DNA of 64,000 nt, from positions 3,623,885 through 3,687,884 of the forward strand of contig NC_020179.2 in assembly GCF_000224145.3 (NCBI RefSeq), given 5' to 3'. The notes beneath the pieces were generated by a model. That model was given only the letters and a program-made list of their open reading frames with translations, was not told the DNA's origin and ran no database searches. This stretch comes from Ciona intestinalis. Lineage: Eukaryota > Chordata > Ascidiacea > Phlebobranchia > Cionidae. The position numbers were made by a program, and so were the translations under genes. Numbering within the stretch: position 1 is the stretch's first letter; every line of letters starts with the position of its first letter. Below, piece after piece: positions 38,701-51,247 of this stretch.

Positions 38701-41700
38701 AGACACTAGACAGTATTTAAATTTCTATTTAACTATAAATCACTAAGCTTTAGCGACAAAATTAATATAAGATTTATATAGGCTTTAATAGAACTTCAAC
38801 TTATAACATTAAGTTTAACTTTTTAAAGAGTTTGGTGAGAGACAACCCATTATGTCGAGACTTGGTGGAAAACGCATTTTACTTTCATGCCAAACCTGAC
38901 AAGTTCAAAAGAGAGAAACAAAGAATCCATCCATGCCCTGCAAATGGTATGTATCAATACCTATGTCTTAACTGTAATAAATTCTACTAATTTGACTCTG
39001 ATCTGGTGCTCAATGCTCCTACAGTTAAAATATATGTCAGTCTCTTATACAAGTAGTATCATTTAAATAAGAGACTGAAGATGCCATTTAAGTGAGACAT
39101 ATATTTTTATTATACAGTCAATCAGATTAATTTGTGTGTGTTCCGTTTTCCTAGCTCCATTTCTTTGTCTTTATTTAAAATATAAAATAAACATTAACTT
39201 TGAATCGTAAATCCCACATGTATTGACATATAACATAAAACCCCAAAAGCCTATATACACTTCAAATTGCCAACATTATTTTAAATGAAATAAAGTACCC
39301 ACTTCTAATAGGACAGAACAAATGAAAAATTTTCCACACATGGCAACATACCTATCTATTGTTATTCCAACTTCATGGGTTATTATTAATCTGTTACAGA
39401 TATCATCTTTGTCCCAAGCATTGAAGTTCAAATGGGTTCCTTTAATCCAAAACAAGGTCGTTGGAAATCACTTGAAGTGAGATATTGCTTGCTTGTTCTT
39501 GACCAAAATATTAATCAGCGTTTTATTAGAGGAATGTAACTTTAATACTGTATCACATTTCATCATTTAGTTGAAACAATCATGTTTTGCAGTTTTTTTG
39601 TAAAATGTTATTTAGTTTTGTTGCTAGTGCTTAAACTTTGTTAACTATGCAGGTCAAGCTCCATCAGTCTTAGTGGGTTTTTGTATGTCATTGTCCATAA
39701 CTCATATAGAATAGTGCTATACAGATACTAATGTGATAGCCTAGAAAGACATAGCACAGTGCAAGCTGTAGCATTCTGTGTGTTGGTGGTAATGTGCAAG
39801 CCATGCCCTCTTACTTAAGTTATATAAAATAGCCCCATAGTCATACAGATACAACTGCTTCAGCACAAAAAAAAAGAATTTAATTATGATACAAACTCAT
39901 GTTAAATACTGCTTTTAAAATAAGCAAACATTCAGTTTACTTTACATTTAACAAATATTGTATTTCATATCACTTTGAAACCTAGGTCACTGGAACACCA
40001 ATACGCAATGCAGCAGTTGTATGTGGTGGAAAAGTTTATTGTTTTGGATGTGGGATTGACCCACTAAGTGTGAAATGTTTCAATGGTTATGAATGGAAAG
40101 AACTTCCTAATATGCCAACTGCTCATTATGGGGCTGCTGCTCAGTGTATTGCAGGTGAACATTTTTATAATGTATTTATATTTTATGTGTGTGAGATCCT
40201 TCAGTGTAAGGCAACATGGGACTTGAGATTTGGGCCAGAGTTTAATATACAGTATTGCCGTTTTTGCTTTTTAGGGATGTTATCATTTAAAAAATACATT
40301 ATTTGGCGCGACACTCCACACTTACATTCCTCTTTACTTGTGCTTGTGTTTTATGTATTATTGGAATATAAACCTTACAAGTAATTTGTTGCAGGAGAGA
40401 TTCTTCTATTTGGAGGTTCTTGCCAAAAGTATCCACATGCAATGTCTGCAACAAACTGTATATCAATCTACAATCCAACTACTAAACTTTGGTCTTGTGT
40501 TCATGGACTGACTTCTTTCCGCACTCATGCCACAGCAGTTGCTGTAAAAGGTGGAAATTATATTTTAAGTTTTTTTATAAATTTGAAAAAAAAACATTTT
40601 AAAGTTAGATGTACTGTATTTTTGATTTATTACTAAAGGCCCAAAATAGTGCAAACTGTAGGTTAAAGCTAAATAGGGCATCTATTTATTTTCTTGCAAA
40701 GATTAGATTAAACAAAGCAGCGTCATATATAAAATGATGCTGCTAAGCATAATATAATTCCAATAGAGCTATTTCAGCAAATATTGCTTTGACACCCTGT
40801 TCAGAAGGTGACTAGAATAGGGTGTTGAAACGTTGATACTTTTAAATAGAAGTTTTCCAGTTGAGCTTTAGTGGAATAAAGCAACACATCTTAGTTATTA
40901 CATCTTTATGTTAAACAGACACTGCATATTTGTTGGGGGGATTTCCACAAACTGAAGGTAAACAAGAAAACTGTAAAACAGGTAAAAAGCTTCACCAATT
41001 TTAAAACAGTAGAACTTTTTATACTCTAATAATTTGACTTTGGTACTTTTTAAAACAATCCTAAATTATCCACTGACAAAAGTACTTGGTGCGGCTGGTA
41101 GTTTTTGGTACTATTACTACATGTTACTGTTTAACATAATTGGTTATAATGTTGTCAAAAAATATTTCTTTTTTTATTAGAAGTTTTTAACCCAATAAAA
41201 ACAATTTTTTGGATAACTGTTAAAAAAGTTTTGAAATAACTTTTGTAATAAGATGTTTTAATTTATGTTTACTAGAATGCACCAAGGTGGAAATCTACAA
41301 TAAATCTAGCAACACATGCGATACAACAAACAGCATGCTTATACCTAGGGCTTCTTGTGCTGCTGTTTATAAAAGAGGAAAAATATTTGTATTCGGTAAG
41401 CATGATGTATATGAGTGGCATTTGAATGCAGGGGAGCACCAGTTATGGCATTGTAACTGAGAATATGTGATTCAATACTCGATACTGATACCATTAACAG
41501 TAAGTGTCCCTGGGCAAGACACTTTATGGACATTGCTCTCAGCCGGTGGTAATAATAGGTTGTAGCACATGGGTGTTAAGGTAATGTGCAATCTGTGGGT
41601 GTCATGGTATGCCACATTGTAGGATGCACCCATGTAGTATAGATAGGTATACACTGATTTTGTAAGATAGATTTTGTTTATTAGTAGTATTAGTAGTAAT

Positions 41701-42390
41701 GTTTACTGTTTAATGCAGTGCAAAAACTTTTTTTTGTTGAATGTATATGCATGTTGTGAGCTTAGGTGTGGTACAGCGTCCAGGCAAGAGTATATGATGT
41801 TTTATGAAACTCAAAGTACTCCACATTAATTTAAAGCCCATAAAATATAGGTCTGGTCCTGGGAATGTTTTACTTATACTGTAATGTCTACAACCACAAG
41901 GTGTACAACCTGTGTTATCACATACTAAGATTTTGTATGATACAGGAGGACTTGAGAATGTCTTTGTTTTCCACGGCGAAGTATTGAATGTAGAGGACGG
42001 TGTTTGGAGTCTTTTGAAAAGTAAAATCCCATTTCAGCTCGGTCATTCTTCTGCTTGCTACTTTGGAGATTACATTGTTGTGTATGGCAGGTGAGAAATT
42101 ACTTAATTATTTGACTAGATATATTTAGTATTTACTATATCGAAATTCTGTTGTACAGCTTTTGTATATAAAGTAACTGTTTATTGCCTTATGTTTTGAG
42201 AACATTTTGTAAAACCTTATCATTTAATTTATTTGGATTCCAATCATTATTTCCCAGTTCTACCTATGGTCATGTATTGCTGTACAACCCTGGTGTGGAT
42301 AGATGGGACATCTTTGTGGATTATTCACCTTACAAGTCATTTAATGGGGAAGGTGTATTGTACGTGGCAGGTGGAGAAGATAATATTTAG
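35742..42390 (+). CDS. BTB-BACK-Kelch protein (KLHL family, CUL3 adaptor type)
   Basis: Thirteen coding exons (35742-35806, 36135-36255, 36922-37075, 37474-37691, 38297-38446, 38829-38946, 39400-39476, 39986-40154, 40395-40550, 40919-40957, 41276-41395, 41946-42090, 42258-42390) are all in phase and give 554 residues, normal for the family. The BTB domain has YCDITLVARGKLFHAHRNIL with AASSNYFKSKF. The BACK domain has VVYEALIRWVKYDLESRKPY. Kelch blades follow, with Gly-Gly/Tyr/Trp features (VVCGGKVYCFGCG, EILLFGGS, YNPTTKLWSCV, TAYLLGGFP, YNPGVDRWDIF). Such proteins bring substrates to CUL3 ubiquitin ligases via BTB-BACK. The Kelch signatures are weak in several blades, and I cannot assign an orthologue; KLHL7/KLHL18-like is only an impression. 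The last repeat ends at GGEDNI just before the stop. Confidence 0.9.
38189..38280 (+). repeat. SINE-like repeat, copy E (Kelch-gene intron)
   Basis: Contains agctcgtaagggggcacaag, atatggaacagaaaacag, a gaccgtcattgcaccacca stretch and aggatgaataattcatcc, matching the order of the other copies at moderate identity. Confidence 0.5.
39007..39150. repeat. Dispersed repeat in a Kelch-gene intron, related to 60371-60490
   Basis: Shares catttaaataagagactgaa, gatgccatttaagtgagaca and tatttttattatacagt with the TFAP4 intron copy. Its left end carries gatctggtgct, the reverse complement of agcaccagatc at the right end of the other copy. This suggests an element with inverted ends. Confidence 0.5.
41401..41655. 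repeat. Probable SINE-type insertion in a Kelch-gene intron
   Basis: Contains gtgtccctgggcaagacact followed by attgctctcag, a word characteristic of the 3' core shared by many CORE/V-type SINEs and L2-like LINEs. A weak B-box-like gattcaatac lies upstream at about 41470. No clear ends or target duplication seen. Confidence 0.45.
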
Positions 42391-43049
42391 AACCATCAAC
42401 CAGGTTTCTTGTACAATATTCTCAAGCGATCACGCTTTAACAAGGCTTGTAGTAGTTTTAAAAAATTGTTTATTTAATTTTAATTTTTTACCTATGCAAA
42501 TATATTAGTAGAAGTATTAACAATGTACAATGTTTAAGTAGCAATATTTGGGTACCTTTCATTTTTAATTCATTGTGATGCAATTAACTTAAATAATATA
42601 CAAGAAACAAAAGAGGAGTTAACTTATTAAATATCGATATATATATGTGGTGAGCAAAGCTATTATTGGAGCTATACATACAGTAATAATAAGGTACATT
42701 AAGTATATAACACACACTAACTAACACTAAGCATGGAACTTCTGGAAAATAATGGGAAAACTTGTTACACAGTTTAAAACAGAACACCGCTGAGTATTAT
42801 CAGCAAATCACCAAAAACCTAAATTCAACAAAGTTACTTCTGCACTATTGTCATCATCAATATCACCAACGCGCATTTTTGGCCCAACATTTCAGTATGG
42901 TTATAAATTCGTGTGTTTCAATCTGTAAAGCTTGGGTGTGGTTAAGTGGTATATGATTTAGAATAAATTAACATTTTTAATTTCATATAAAACTTAAAGT
43001 GTATGACAATGACCAAAGCAAAGTGTAAAAGCAATCAATATAAGAATAT
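42391..43049. other. Convergent intergenic region between the Kelch gene and PGM2
   Basis: 3' flanks of two converging genes. No exon or recognised repeat except a short aaacagaacaccgctg word near 42777 that recalls the SINE-like family. Confidence 0.5.
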
Positions 43050-46000
43050 TTAGCTAGTCCGCGCAAGAAAACCATTTTTATCAGGTTGATAAAATTCTTG
43101 GCACATCAGCTCAACCAGTTCGTTTAATTCTTGCACCAATTCTTCTCTTTGCCTGTAATAGATTTCCAGTAATGGATAACTTAAATCGTTACATTAATTG
43201 TAATAGGCAAGGTACCAATAAAATATTAGCTACATAATTACCTTCCAATGCTGCCGCAAATTTCAGAGTAATATTTAATTTTCGGTTCCGTTCCACTCGT
43301 ACGAATTGTAAGCACGACGCCATTTGCGAAGTAGAATGTAATCATGTGACTTGATGGTGTGGTGGGCAGAGTCTGTTGAATTAAATATTGTTTTATTTAG
43401 GGTTTTATATTTTGAAACACTTTTGTTTAATATATTTAAAGATTTTAGCACTTTTAGGCTAGCAAGTAGTTCTGTTTTGAAGCTTGTCATTCTGGAGCCA
43501 GCAACAGTACAATTTAGCATATAAACAACAGTTTCTTACTTTCCTGGGTTAAAAATCATTTTTGCTATTTTGGGGAATCTAGACCAATCCTACGTCAGTT
43601 ATGAGGTACAAGAATACTTACAGCTTTGTTGTTATTTTGTCTGCTATCGAACCCTGTGGTGAGGTCCCTTATTCCTGTGATTTGAAACTTGCCAACCTTG
43701 CTTGGGTATTTGGATCCTGCCACCGGGTCAGTAATGACATCATTGTCGTCGTAGTTACGTAACCGTTGAAACATGGCTTCTATTTTACTTGGGTCATGGC
43801 AGATGTAATACGAGTTGCTGCTGACGTGGTCTCCATACCTGGAAAATGACAAACCTGTTAAGTTACAGTAAAACTAATACCAATGTCTGTATTTTTAAAT
43901 GGAATAGATTTGAAACATCTGAAAGCCTATTTTTGCTTACTGATTTATCAAGTCATTGCTGTGCCAAGTTTCTGGTATGTAGCTAAACTATGCTCATTTG
44001 CAATTGTTTTAACTAGCCAGGCACAGAAAGCACAAATGCGACAATCATATATTACGTGTTATAAATATTCTGCAGCTGTTGTGTAAGAGTTGTTCCTTTG
44101 GTCTCCAAGAAACAAGCACATTCAGCCACCACTGACATTGCACTGATGCCATCTTTGTCCAGAACATTTGTACCTATCATGTAACCTGGAAAGGAAGGAT
44201 ATTGCCTGGTTACTCCGCAGGGGTTATAAATGCATCTTTGTACAGCGAACACAACAGACAAAATAGATTTTTTTGTAAATGCGCACTGTAAAAGACTGGC
44301 ACCGATTGTTAAACTGTAAACTATTACTTGAAAAAACTTGACCACTACTTGAAAACGTTTATTTTTAGAAAATACAGCGGTGTCAGGCACTAAAGTTTTA
44401 TAATCTTGCTTATTTTTAAAAATTGTAATGTCTAAACACATTTGGAAAGCACTACATTTGATAAAAACGATCATTAAGTAATCAAATATAAAATAAGTTA
44501 ATAAATACCAACAACTACAGAATTACTACTCATTAGCTTGTATGTAATTGTTTTCTGTGAAACATAATAAACAAAAGCATTCAACAATTTCAAAATGCCT
44601 AAGTTTAGTAACATGAAATCACTTGTTTACTTTTTAGATAAATAATTAAAAAGTTTTTGAACGTCTTGTTTAAGTTCATGATGCACTGGTTCATTTATAT
44701 CATTGAGTATCCTCACTACTTCACATAAACAAATAAAGGATTCAAAATATCGTTCAAAAGCCGTATAACAGTAAAAAAGATTTTGATACAGTAATTTATG
44801 CAAATCTGTGGTTTGTTTATATTCTGTTAATATCAACAAACATTCCTGTATGTTTTGAAATGCTTTGTTGAAATCTTTGATTTTAATTAAACTGTCGGAA
44901 TAACAATATAAACTAGTGGCTTTTAGAACTGGAATACCACATCGTACTTCTGTAGTTTGAATATAAGCATTGCAATATTGAAGAGATTGCTCCATCATAT
45001 TTTCTGCCTCATCATTCTGATTTACAAGATGAAGACATCTGCTGTAAGTATACAATGCACTACTAAATGCCATCTGATCACGTGGTAATATCTCACTTTT
45101 GCATGAAGTTACCAATTTGTTTAGGTAATCAATCTCAGTTTGGATGTCTCTTTTACCAAATCGATCCAGTTTAAGATTGCAATTAAATGCCACAACAATA
45201 ACTAAAAATTTTTGAAAGTTATTTTTGCAAAGTTGAAACAGTTGTTTGCACAAATCATTGCATAAAGAATATTCGCGAAGTTCCATCAAAGCAAGCTGGG
45301 CATTAAGGAAAGACATTATCCCAAGCTCTTGAAGTAAGCTGGGGGAGTTTATCAGTTTCCTTACTTCCATCTTCGTATCTTCATTTAAACCAAGGTACCA
45401 CATAGCTACAAATTTTGAATTTAACTTGCATGCAGCAGTATGTATTAGGGAAAAATTTAATGAAAATGTTTGGTATAATGCACTTTGAAGTAACCCGTGC
45501 AAACTAACTACCGTCTCCATAAAGGAACAAAAGCTTTGTTTTCCAACGACTTTAAATACTCCAGAAACAACAGTAATAGGATCAGAATCTTCCATGAAAA
45601 TATCATCTTGTCTTCCCCTTGAATGATAAACTTTGGATCTCACTTGACAAGCCACTGCAACCATGAATCGAAGCTTATGAGCCACCATTTTACTGCATAC
45701 GTTACATTGTTCCAACATATTGATGATTTTAAAACACGAAGAAGCTTTAAATGAATAACGCCGTCCAATCGATGCAATAAAGATTGTTGAACTTCTGTAA
45801 ATTACTCGCTTAATGTTAAAATTTTGAAAACCAGCAAACACTGTTACTTTTAAATTTAAAATATGCAAGTTTTGTAGATCTTCATCCAATTGTTGTATCA
45901 CCATTGAAAAATTGCTAGCTTTATCTTTCTTCCTAACTACTTCATGCGACTTATCCTGATACTCACAAAATAATGTTTTATCACCAGCAACAAAGCAAGA

Positions 46001-49000
46001 CTTGGACAAAATATCGGACAAATGATATCCCTGCTTTATGTCTTCTTCTTTTTCCAACAGTTGAAGCATTTCTTTCACTGGTTTTATAAGCTCCATTTTC
46101 CATGGTTTGTTTACAGTTGGTTGTCTTCCAAGAGGTATTTTGCTTGCATGTGACATCATCCCATCAAACGTTACTCCATTTGGCGTATGTGCATCATAAA
46201 ACCAATTACAGTTTTCGCTGTTTAAACTTGGAATTGCAACCGAAGGAATCATGGTTTCTCCGAGGTTGATTAGAACGATGTGAAATATTGTGGAGAACCA
46301 CTTAAAGTATCTCATGATCGTATCACGCTCCTTATTACAAGCTGCTTCATCGTCAAGGAGAATAATGTGTTCAAAATCTGAATATAATGTAATTTCTGAT
46401 CGTGCCAGGGAACCCAATCCTACTACAGAGTATTTACATGGGGGATTTCCCATGATTTCAATGCATTCATCAGATACAAATCTCATTAACTCAGTGTATT
46501 GCTTTGTTACTTTCTTTTGGATATTTTTAACATCTAGTATTATCTTTCTTTGTAATTCAACCAGTCTATCCTCTTTTACATTGTCAGGAATTCGAGTCAC
46601 TTTATTGTATTGTGCTCCCATTTCCTTTCTAGTTTGTTTTAGTTTTCTCTGGAGATTTGCAGAAATCCTAACCAAATTAGCATTCTGTTTTTTAGCCTTG
46701 GCCTTCACCAGAACAGATGAGCAAAATCTTTTAAGATCACTTTTAATTTGGTCACTATGTGGATCTCTTACTATAGCAGCATTATACAAAGCAACACCAC
46801 GAATAGCATTCACCTTTTTCTGTTTAGTTTTCCTGCCATATATCTCGGCCAAATCATGAAATATTGGAACTGATTTTTTTGGATCAATTTCTTTTCCGTT
46901 TCCGTCACACAGCAACTTTAACTTATCAACAAGATTTCTCTCAGCTTTACTAATTTCAACTGTTTCCATTTTCAAAACTAAGGATTTCTAATCACCAGTG
47001 GTGTAAGCAGAATACTAATTTATATGAAGTGACTTAGTGCTTGTTACTAGCTACGTTGTATTGTTTGCGAACTTCTTGTGCAAATAGTGTTTTGTGTGCT
47101 TAAGTTAAACAATCAGCACGACATGTTAGTCACTCAATGAACAAGAGCAAAAAGCAGCTATTTGGATGAAAAAAGATCCATAAGGCAACTACCATGCACA
47201 ATAATCATATCTATCTCAGTGTCTGACTGGTGTTGCAATAAAGATAAGCCATAACTGGAAACTCGACAGCAAGCATGAAACACATGAACATGGCCCGACT
47301 AAAAAAATATGGAACAAATTGCAATCACTTACCTATTGCCTCCTCAAAGGCAAACAAGACGGTTTTTCCTTCTTTAAGAAGTTGATCAGTTCTGTTTCCC
47401 ATCCATTTAAAACCAGTCAATGTATCCTGTTGAATAAATAGTTTAAGAAGATTACAAGTATTAGTAACTAACTATCAAGTTTTCATACAGTATTAATAAC
47501 CCCTGAAGTGGTGGCTTGTTAAATCCTGCATCAGTTTATTACATATTTATTATACAATGTTGCCTTCCTTTCATTAGCTATTTGAAAAACCAAGCCAAGT
47601 TTTACACACACATATGCAAGGAAGTTACTTATCCTAGTGCGATGGCAATTAAACCAAAATCTCAGGGCTACAGGCCCACACCACTTTGTTACAACCCCAG
47701 ACATACAACAACACTATTGCATGCACATAATAGTCATAGTTTCCATATTTTTACCTCAAATTTAAACCCTTCTTTCTCTGCAATGGCTTGCAGAATCATG
47801 GAGGACACCGTACTACTCAACATATAAATGTTTGAACGATCAACCGTGTCAGGATTGTTTGTGATGTAAGAATACCAAACCCACCAACCAATCAGAGAGC
47901 CTGAAATTACAGAAAAAAGAAAAACTTAATAAACTTACAGTTTGTTTATTATCAAACACACAAAAATGGTGCATGGTTCAGAATTTGTAAAGCAAACTCA
48001 TCGCTGCTTTATTTCTAGGTCTGGATAACTAGCAGTGTAAATTTATAAAGGTATATCTGGGCCATCAGCCTAAAAAAAGTCTTAAAAGAAGACAAATTAC
48101 ACAAACTTTTATAAATGCAATTTTTTATAAATTTTTATTAAATGTAATTGTAAAAAACATCAGGGGGGGCACTCTGCTTTCCCAGATTTGGTGCCTATGA
48201 AAGAAGATCAAAGTCCTTACCCAACTCATTCCCTGAGAAGACTTTCCAACTTCCATCATCTTGTTTCTCGGCAATAGCAAGTCGGTCAGCATCCGGATCG
48301 TTTGCGAGGATGACTTTACATCCGGTCTCATCTGCTGTTCGCATTGCAAGAAGCTGGAGAAAAATAAAGACACCTTATAATTAAAGGAATGGGATGAATA
48401 GGAATCAGTTTAATATAGTAGGGTGGGGAAAGATGGGACACCTTTTCATTATTTTTTTGTCCCATTTAAAAGTAAACAAAGAACATTCAAAGATTTATAA
48501 AACCGTATCCTCAAGACTCCCATATATACCGTTGTTAATTGTTTTAAAACACGATCAGAATATTTTAATATTATGTGCTGAAAGTTTCTCATCTCCCCCC
48601 ACTCTACTATATAGGGTTGTTTGACATAAACATTATTTTCATACAAGAAAGAGTGCAGGACTTTAGCATGTTAGGTTGTTTAGTTACAACTTGGAAGCAA
48701 ATAGTAAAATTTTTTTAGCACAAGTTATTTTCCAAAAGGTAATTTGATACTGATAGATAGGGGTATAACTTATATTATGTGATGCAGTGAGACTCCTACT
48801 CACCAGGACACCTTTCCCTTCTTCAGGGTTAGGATATTTAACCGTAGAAAACTCAGGGTCAGGGTTCATTTGTTCGGGGACGTTCTCAAAAGTTGGTAGA
48901 GAGAAAGTTTCAAATGATTTGCGAGCGAATGCCAAACCAACTCCGTGCACTGGTGTGTACGTGAACCGCAGGCTTGTGCTGCTGTTTATTGACCTGGTGG

Positions 49001-51247
49001 TTTTGCCACATTAGAAAATTTTAATAGATGAGGTAAAAGGTCAGAAATATTTTTTCCCCCAAAATGTCTGTTTTATATTACTTGTACTCATACATATAAT
49101 TTGACGCCTATAATTTGTATGTATGATACAATGAAACTATATTATTATTTTAAGGTGTTCGTTTGGGTTATTTTACAAACAACCTACTTTAACTACTACA
49201 GCTTTGTTGTACCTGTTTTTGCAGTAACTTTTGAGGTCTTTGAAATAATTTAGCATCACTTCATCATAAGGGTCAACCAAACCTGGTTTTCCTTGCAATA
49301 AATCTTCATTCCATACATCTGCACATGTCGGTGCAAGGCTTGCACTTATGCATTCAGCTATACCTGAAATAAAAGAGATTTACTTTTCTTCTCAGAATAA
49401 TTAAAACAGCATTCTAAAGTTTTTTTATATTACACTTCGTTGAACATTACAATCAACTTATAATAACATAGATTTGTTTACTAGAATAGCGTAGATAAAA
49501 CTATTAAAACAACAAAGAGAAGGGAGTTAACAGTAAAACAACAGTTGTTAAAACATTTTATGGTTAAAAGGTGTGGGAAAGACCGGCAGTTAAAAAACCT
49601 GTCTGTTAAACCAAATATACAGTGAACTCCCCTTTTTAAAATGTAATTAAAACAGAGTACTATGCAGTTGAAAGAAAATTTATCATTTGGCAAGTTATCG
49701 AGTTTATAATTCAAACTAAACTGTAATGGAAATGAGATTTACCAGAATCGTGCGGTGGTATAATCTGAGAACCATTTTCCCAATAGACCTTGTATCCGTT
49801 ATCTTGTTTTGGATTGTGGGAAGCAGTCACCATGATTCCCGCGCATGTTTTGTATCGCAACACTCCATAAGGCTGAGAAAAATTATTTTAATTTCAATTG
49901 TACTGCTAATCAGCAGAGTGATTGTGGTCAAAGCATTGCAGGGAAATTGCCCTGACCGAGTGCTTACAAAGTTACAATATATATACCTACAGTTCATATA
50001 CAACACAAAACTGTAAAAGTATATTACGTTTCACCTACCACAAATGGTGTTGGGACGATCTTTGAATACAAATAAACTTTAACACCTTGTAAACCGAACA
50101 CATTAGCTGCCAATCTGGCAAATCTGAAGGAAAAACCAATTATCAAGCACATTGTTTGTCTACCAGACCATAGTTTCGAGTGTGTTATATGACTGCTTTT
50201 ATAACCATAAGTTGTATTTATTTTATCCACAGTGGGTTATTATAACAATTTTTTCAATCATTCCACTTTTGAGTCTAAACTTAATATTCATATATCAGTG
50301 AATAAAGTTGCTTTTAATTTTTTTGAAGTATATAACCATATTAATACTGCTTATTTCCAAACCTTGAGCTGTTATGCCTTGAGTCATACCCAATAATGAC
50401 TCCCTTGGATTTTAAACCATCACCGAACTGTTGCAGTAGATACTTACAGAACCCCTGCATTAAAAATTCAAATCAAAATGGTAAGAAAAAATGGATTGAA
50501 TGCTACATAAGAATTTCTTACTACGGAAAAATCTGTTGTAACAGTTTTATTTTCAGGTAAGTTAATAAATGACTGCTAATTGTTATTCAAATATATATAA
50601 AACGACAATGCATATTTATGTATCTATATCGGATTCAATTACCTGCGTAGTTTGAATTACCGTCAAATCATTCATTCGAGAATTTCCGGCACCCATTTCT
50701 GCACGAAGACCTAAACAATATATATGGGTTCTGATATATTTGCTATACACGTTAGTTGATTGCAGTTTTTTTTAACGTTAATTAAGCACTTCAATTGATT
50801 GTGTAACAGTGTTTTGAAAACTGTCGTCAAACCCTTAAAAATACGACTAACAGTTGCAATTAATATATATATATATAACTGATTATTTTGTTTTAAAGTA
50901 TTTACGCAAGACTTGTATGTTTTACCCGCTGTTCCGAACTCCATTCTTTTTAACAGATATTTCTTCAGGTTGTCATATTCGTTTTCTTTTTGCAATTGTA
51001 TAATTTCATTTCTTGTCTTCTCGTTCTAAAAAAGTAAATATGTTTTGGCCGCATCAATAATGGATATCACACATCAATATTCAAATTTCTTGCCCACTAG
51101 CAAATAAAGCAATTTAATACTGGATAAATTTTTAATTGTGCATGAAAATGACTAAAACACAGGGAAAATACAATATCTACTATATATTACCTTGTCCCAT
51201 TCCAACCACTGGGAAATTGCTTCTTCTAGTTTTGGGTCTCCTGACAT
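43050..51247 (-). CDS. PGM2: PGM2-type phosphopentomutase/phosphoglucomutase
   Basis: Fifteen minus-strand exons (51247-51191, 51025-50926, 50710-50643, 50454-50363, 50123-50039, 49872-49743, 49363-49213, 48993-48804, 48353-48221, 47900-47755, 47426-47333, 44185-44056, 43838-43622, 43372-43242, 43152-43050) join in phase to 608 residues (human PGM2 612). The enzyme interconverts ribose/deoxyribose 1- and 5-phosphates, and glucose phosphates less efficiently, in the cytosol. Visible sites: phosphoserine loop TASHNPK (Ser152), metal loop ANDPDADR (310-315), sugar loop [12 protein letters not shown] and phosphate loop RTSGTEPK (555-562). The N-terminus [19 protein letters not shown] fits PGM2/PGM2L1. 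Similarity to PGM2 versus PGM2L1 was judged by recall; tunicates probably have the single ancestral form. Intron 11 (44186-47332) contains a complete second gene, and intron 8 a MITE. Confidence 0.96.
44627..46969 (-). CDS. Intronless GlnD/DUF294-like nucleotidyltransferase with TPR-like tail, nested in PGM2 intron 11
   Basis: One uninterrupted frame of 780 codons on the same strand as PGM2; the first true ATG (46969, [10 protein letters not shown]) was used. About residues 178-205 read [26 protein letters not shown], fitting the pol-beta-type nucleotidyltransferase signature G-S-x(10)-D-x-E (Gly186-Ser187, Asp198, Glu200) as in the DUF294/GlnD N-terminal family. Upstream, [11 protein letters not shown] and a Lys-rich helix resemble the N-terminal region of multidomain proteins of this class; downstream, [16 protein letters not shown] probably closes the domain. 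The C-terminal third (about 560-780) is all-helical with repeated ~34-40 residue units ([38 protein letters not shown]), resembling degenerate TPRs. No signal peptide or membrane segment is evident. Substrate and partners are unknown; nucleotide transfer onto a protein or RNA is an inference from the fold. It has no evident functional link to PGM2. Confidence 0.8.
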   Translation of the reverse strand: METVEISKAERNLVDKLKLLCDGNGKEIDPKKSVPIFHDLAEIYGRKTKQKKVNAIRGVALYNAAIVRDPHSDQIKSDLKRFCSSVLVKAKAKKQNANLVRISANLQRKLKQTRKEMGAQYNKVTRIPDNVKEDRLVELQRKIILDVKNIQKKVTKQYTELMRFVSDECIEIMGNPPCKYSVVGLGSLARSEITLYSDFEHIILLDDEAACNKERDTIMRYFKWFSTIFHIVLINLGETMIPSVAIPSLNSENCNWFYDAHTPNGVTFDGMMSHASKIPLGRQPTVNKPWKMELIKPVKEMLQLLEKEEDIKQGYHLSDILSKSCFVAGDKTLFCEYQDKSHEVVRKKDKASNFSMVIQQLDEDLQNLHILNLKVTVFAGFQNFNIKRVIYRSSTIFIASIGRRYSFKASSCFKIINMLEQCNVCSKMVAHKLRFMVAVACQVRSKVYHSRGRQDDIFMEDSDPITVVSGVFKVVGKQSFCSFMETVVSLHGLLQSALYQTFSLNFSLIHTAACKLNSKFVAMWYLGLNEDTKMEVRKLINSPSLLQELGIMSFLNAQLALMELREYSLCNDLCKQLFQLCKNNFQKFLVIVVAFNCNLKLDRFGKRDIQTEIDYLNKLVTSCKSEILPRDQMAFSSALYTYSRCLHLVNQNDEAENMMEQSLQYCNAYIQTTEVRCGIPVLKATSLYCYSDSLIKIKDFNKAFQNIQECLLILTEYKQTTDLHKLLYQNLFYCYTAFERYFESFICLCEVVRILNDINEPVHHELKQDVQKLFNYLSKK
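48414..48611. mobile_element. MITE in PGM2 intron 8
   Basis: Left TATAGTAGGGTGGGGAAAGA, right CATCTCCCCCCACTCTACTA plus TA, with full interior. It is one of only two copies in the right two-thirds of the window. Confidence 0.9.

Noticed and set aside
46290-46859. Plus-strand open frame of 189 codons with hydrophobic character
   Set aside because: Antisense of the nucleotidyltransferase gene; no codon or domain support.
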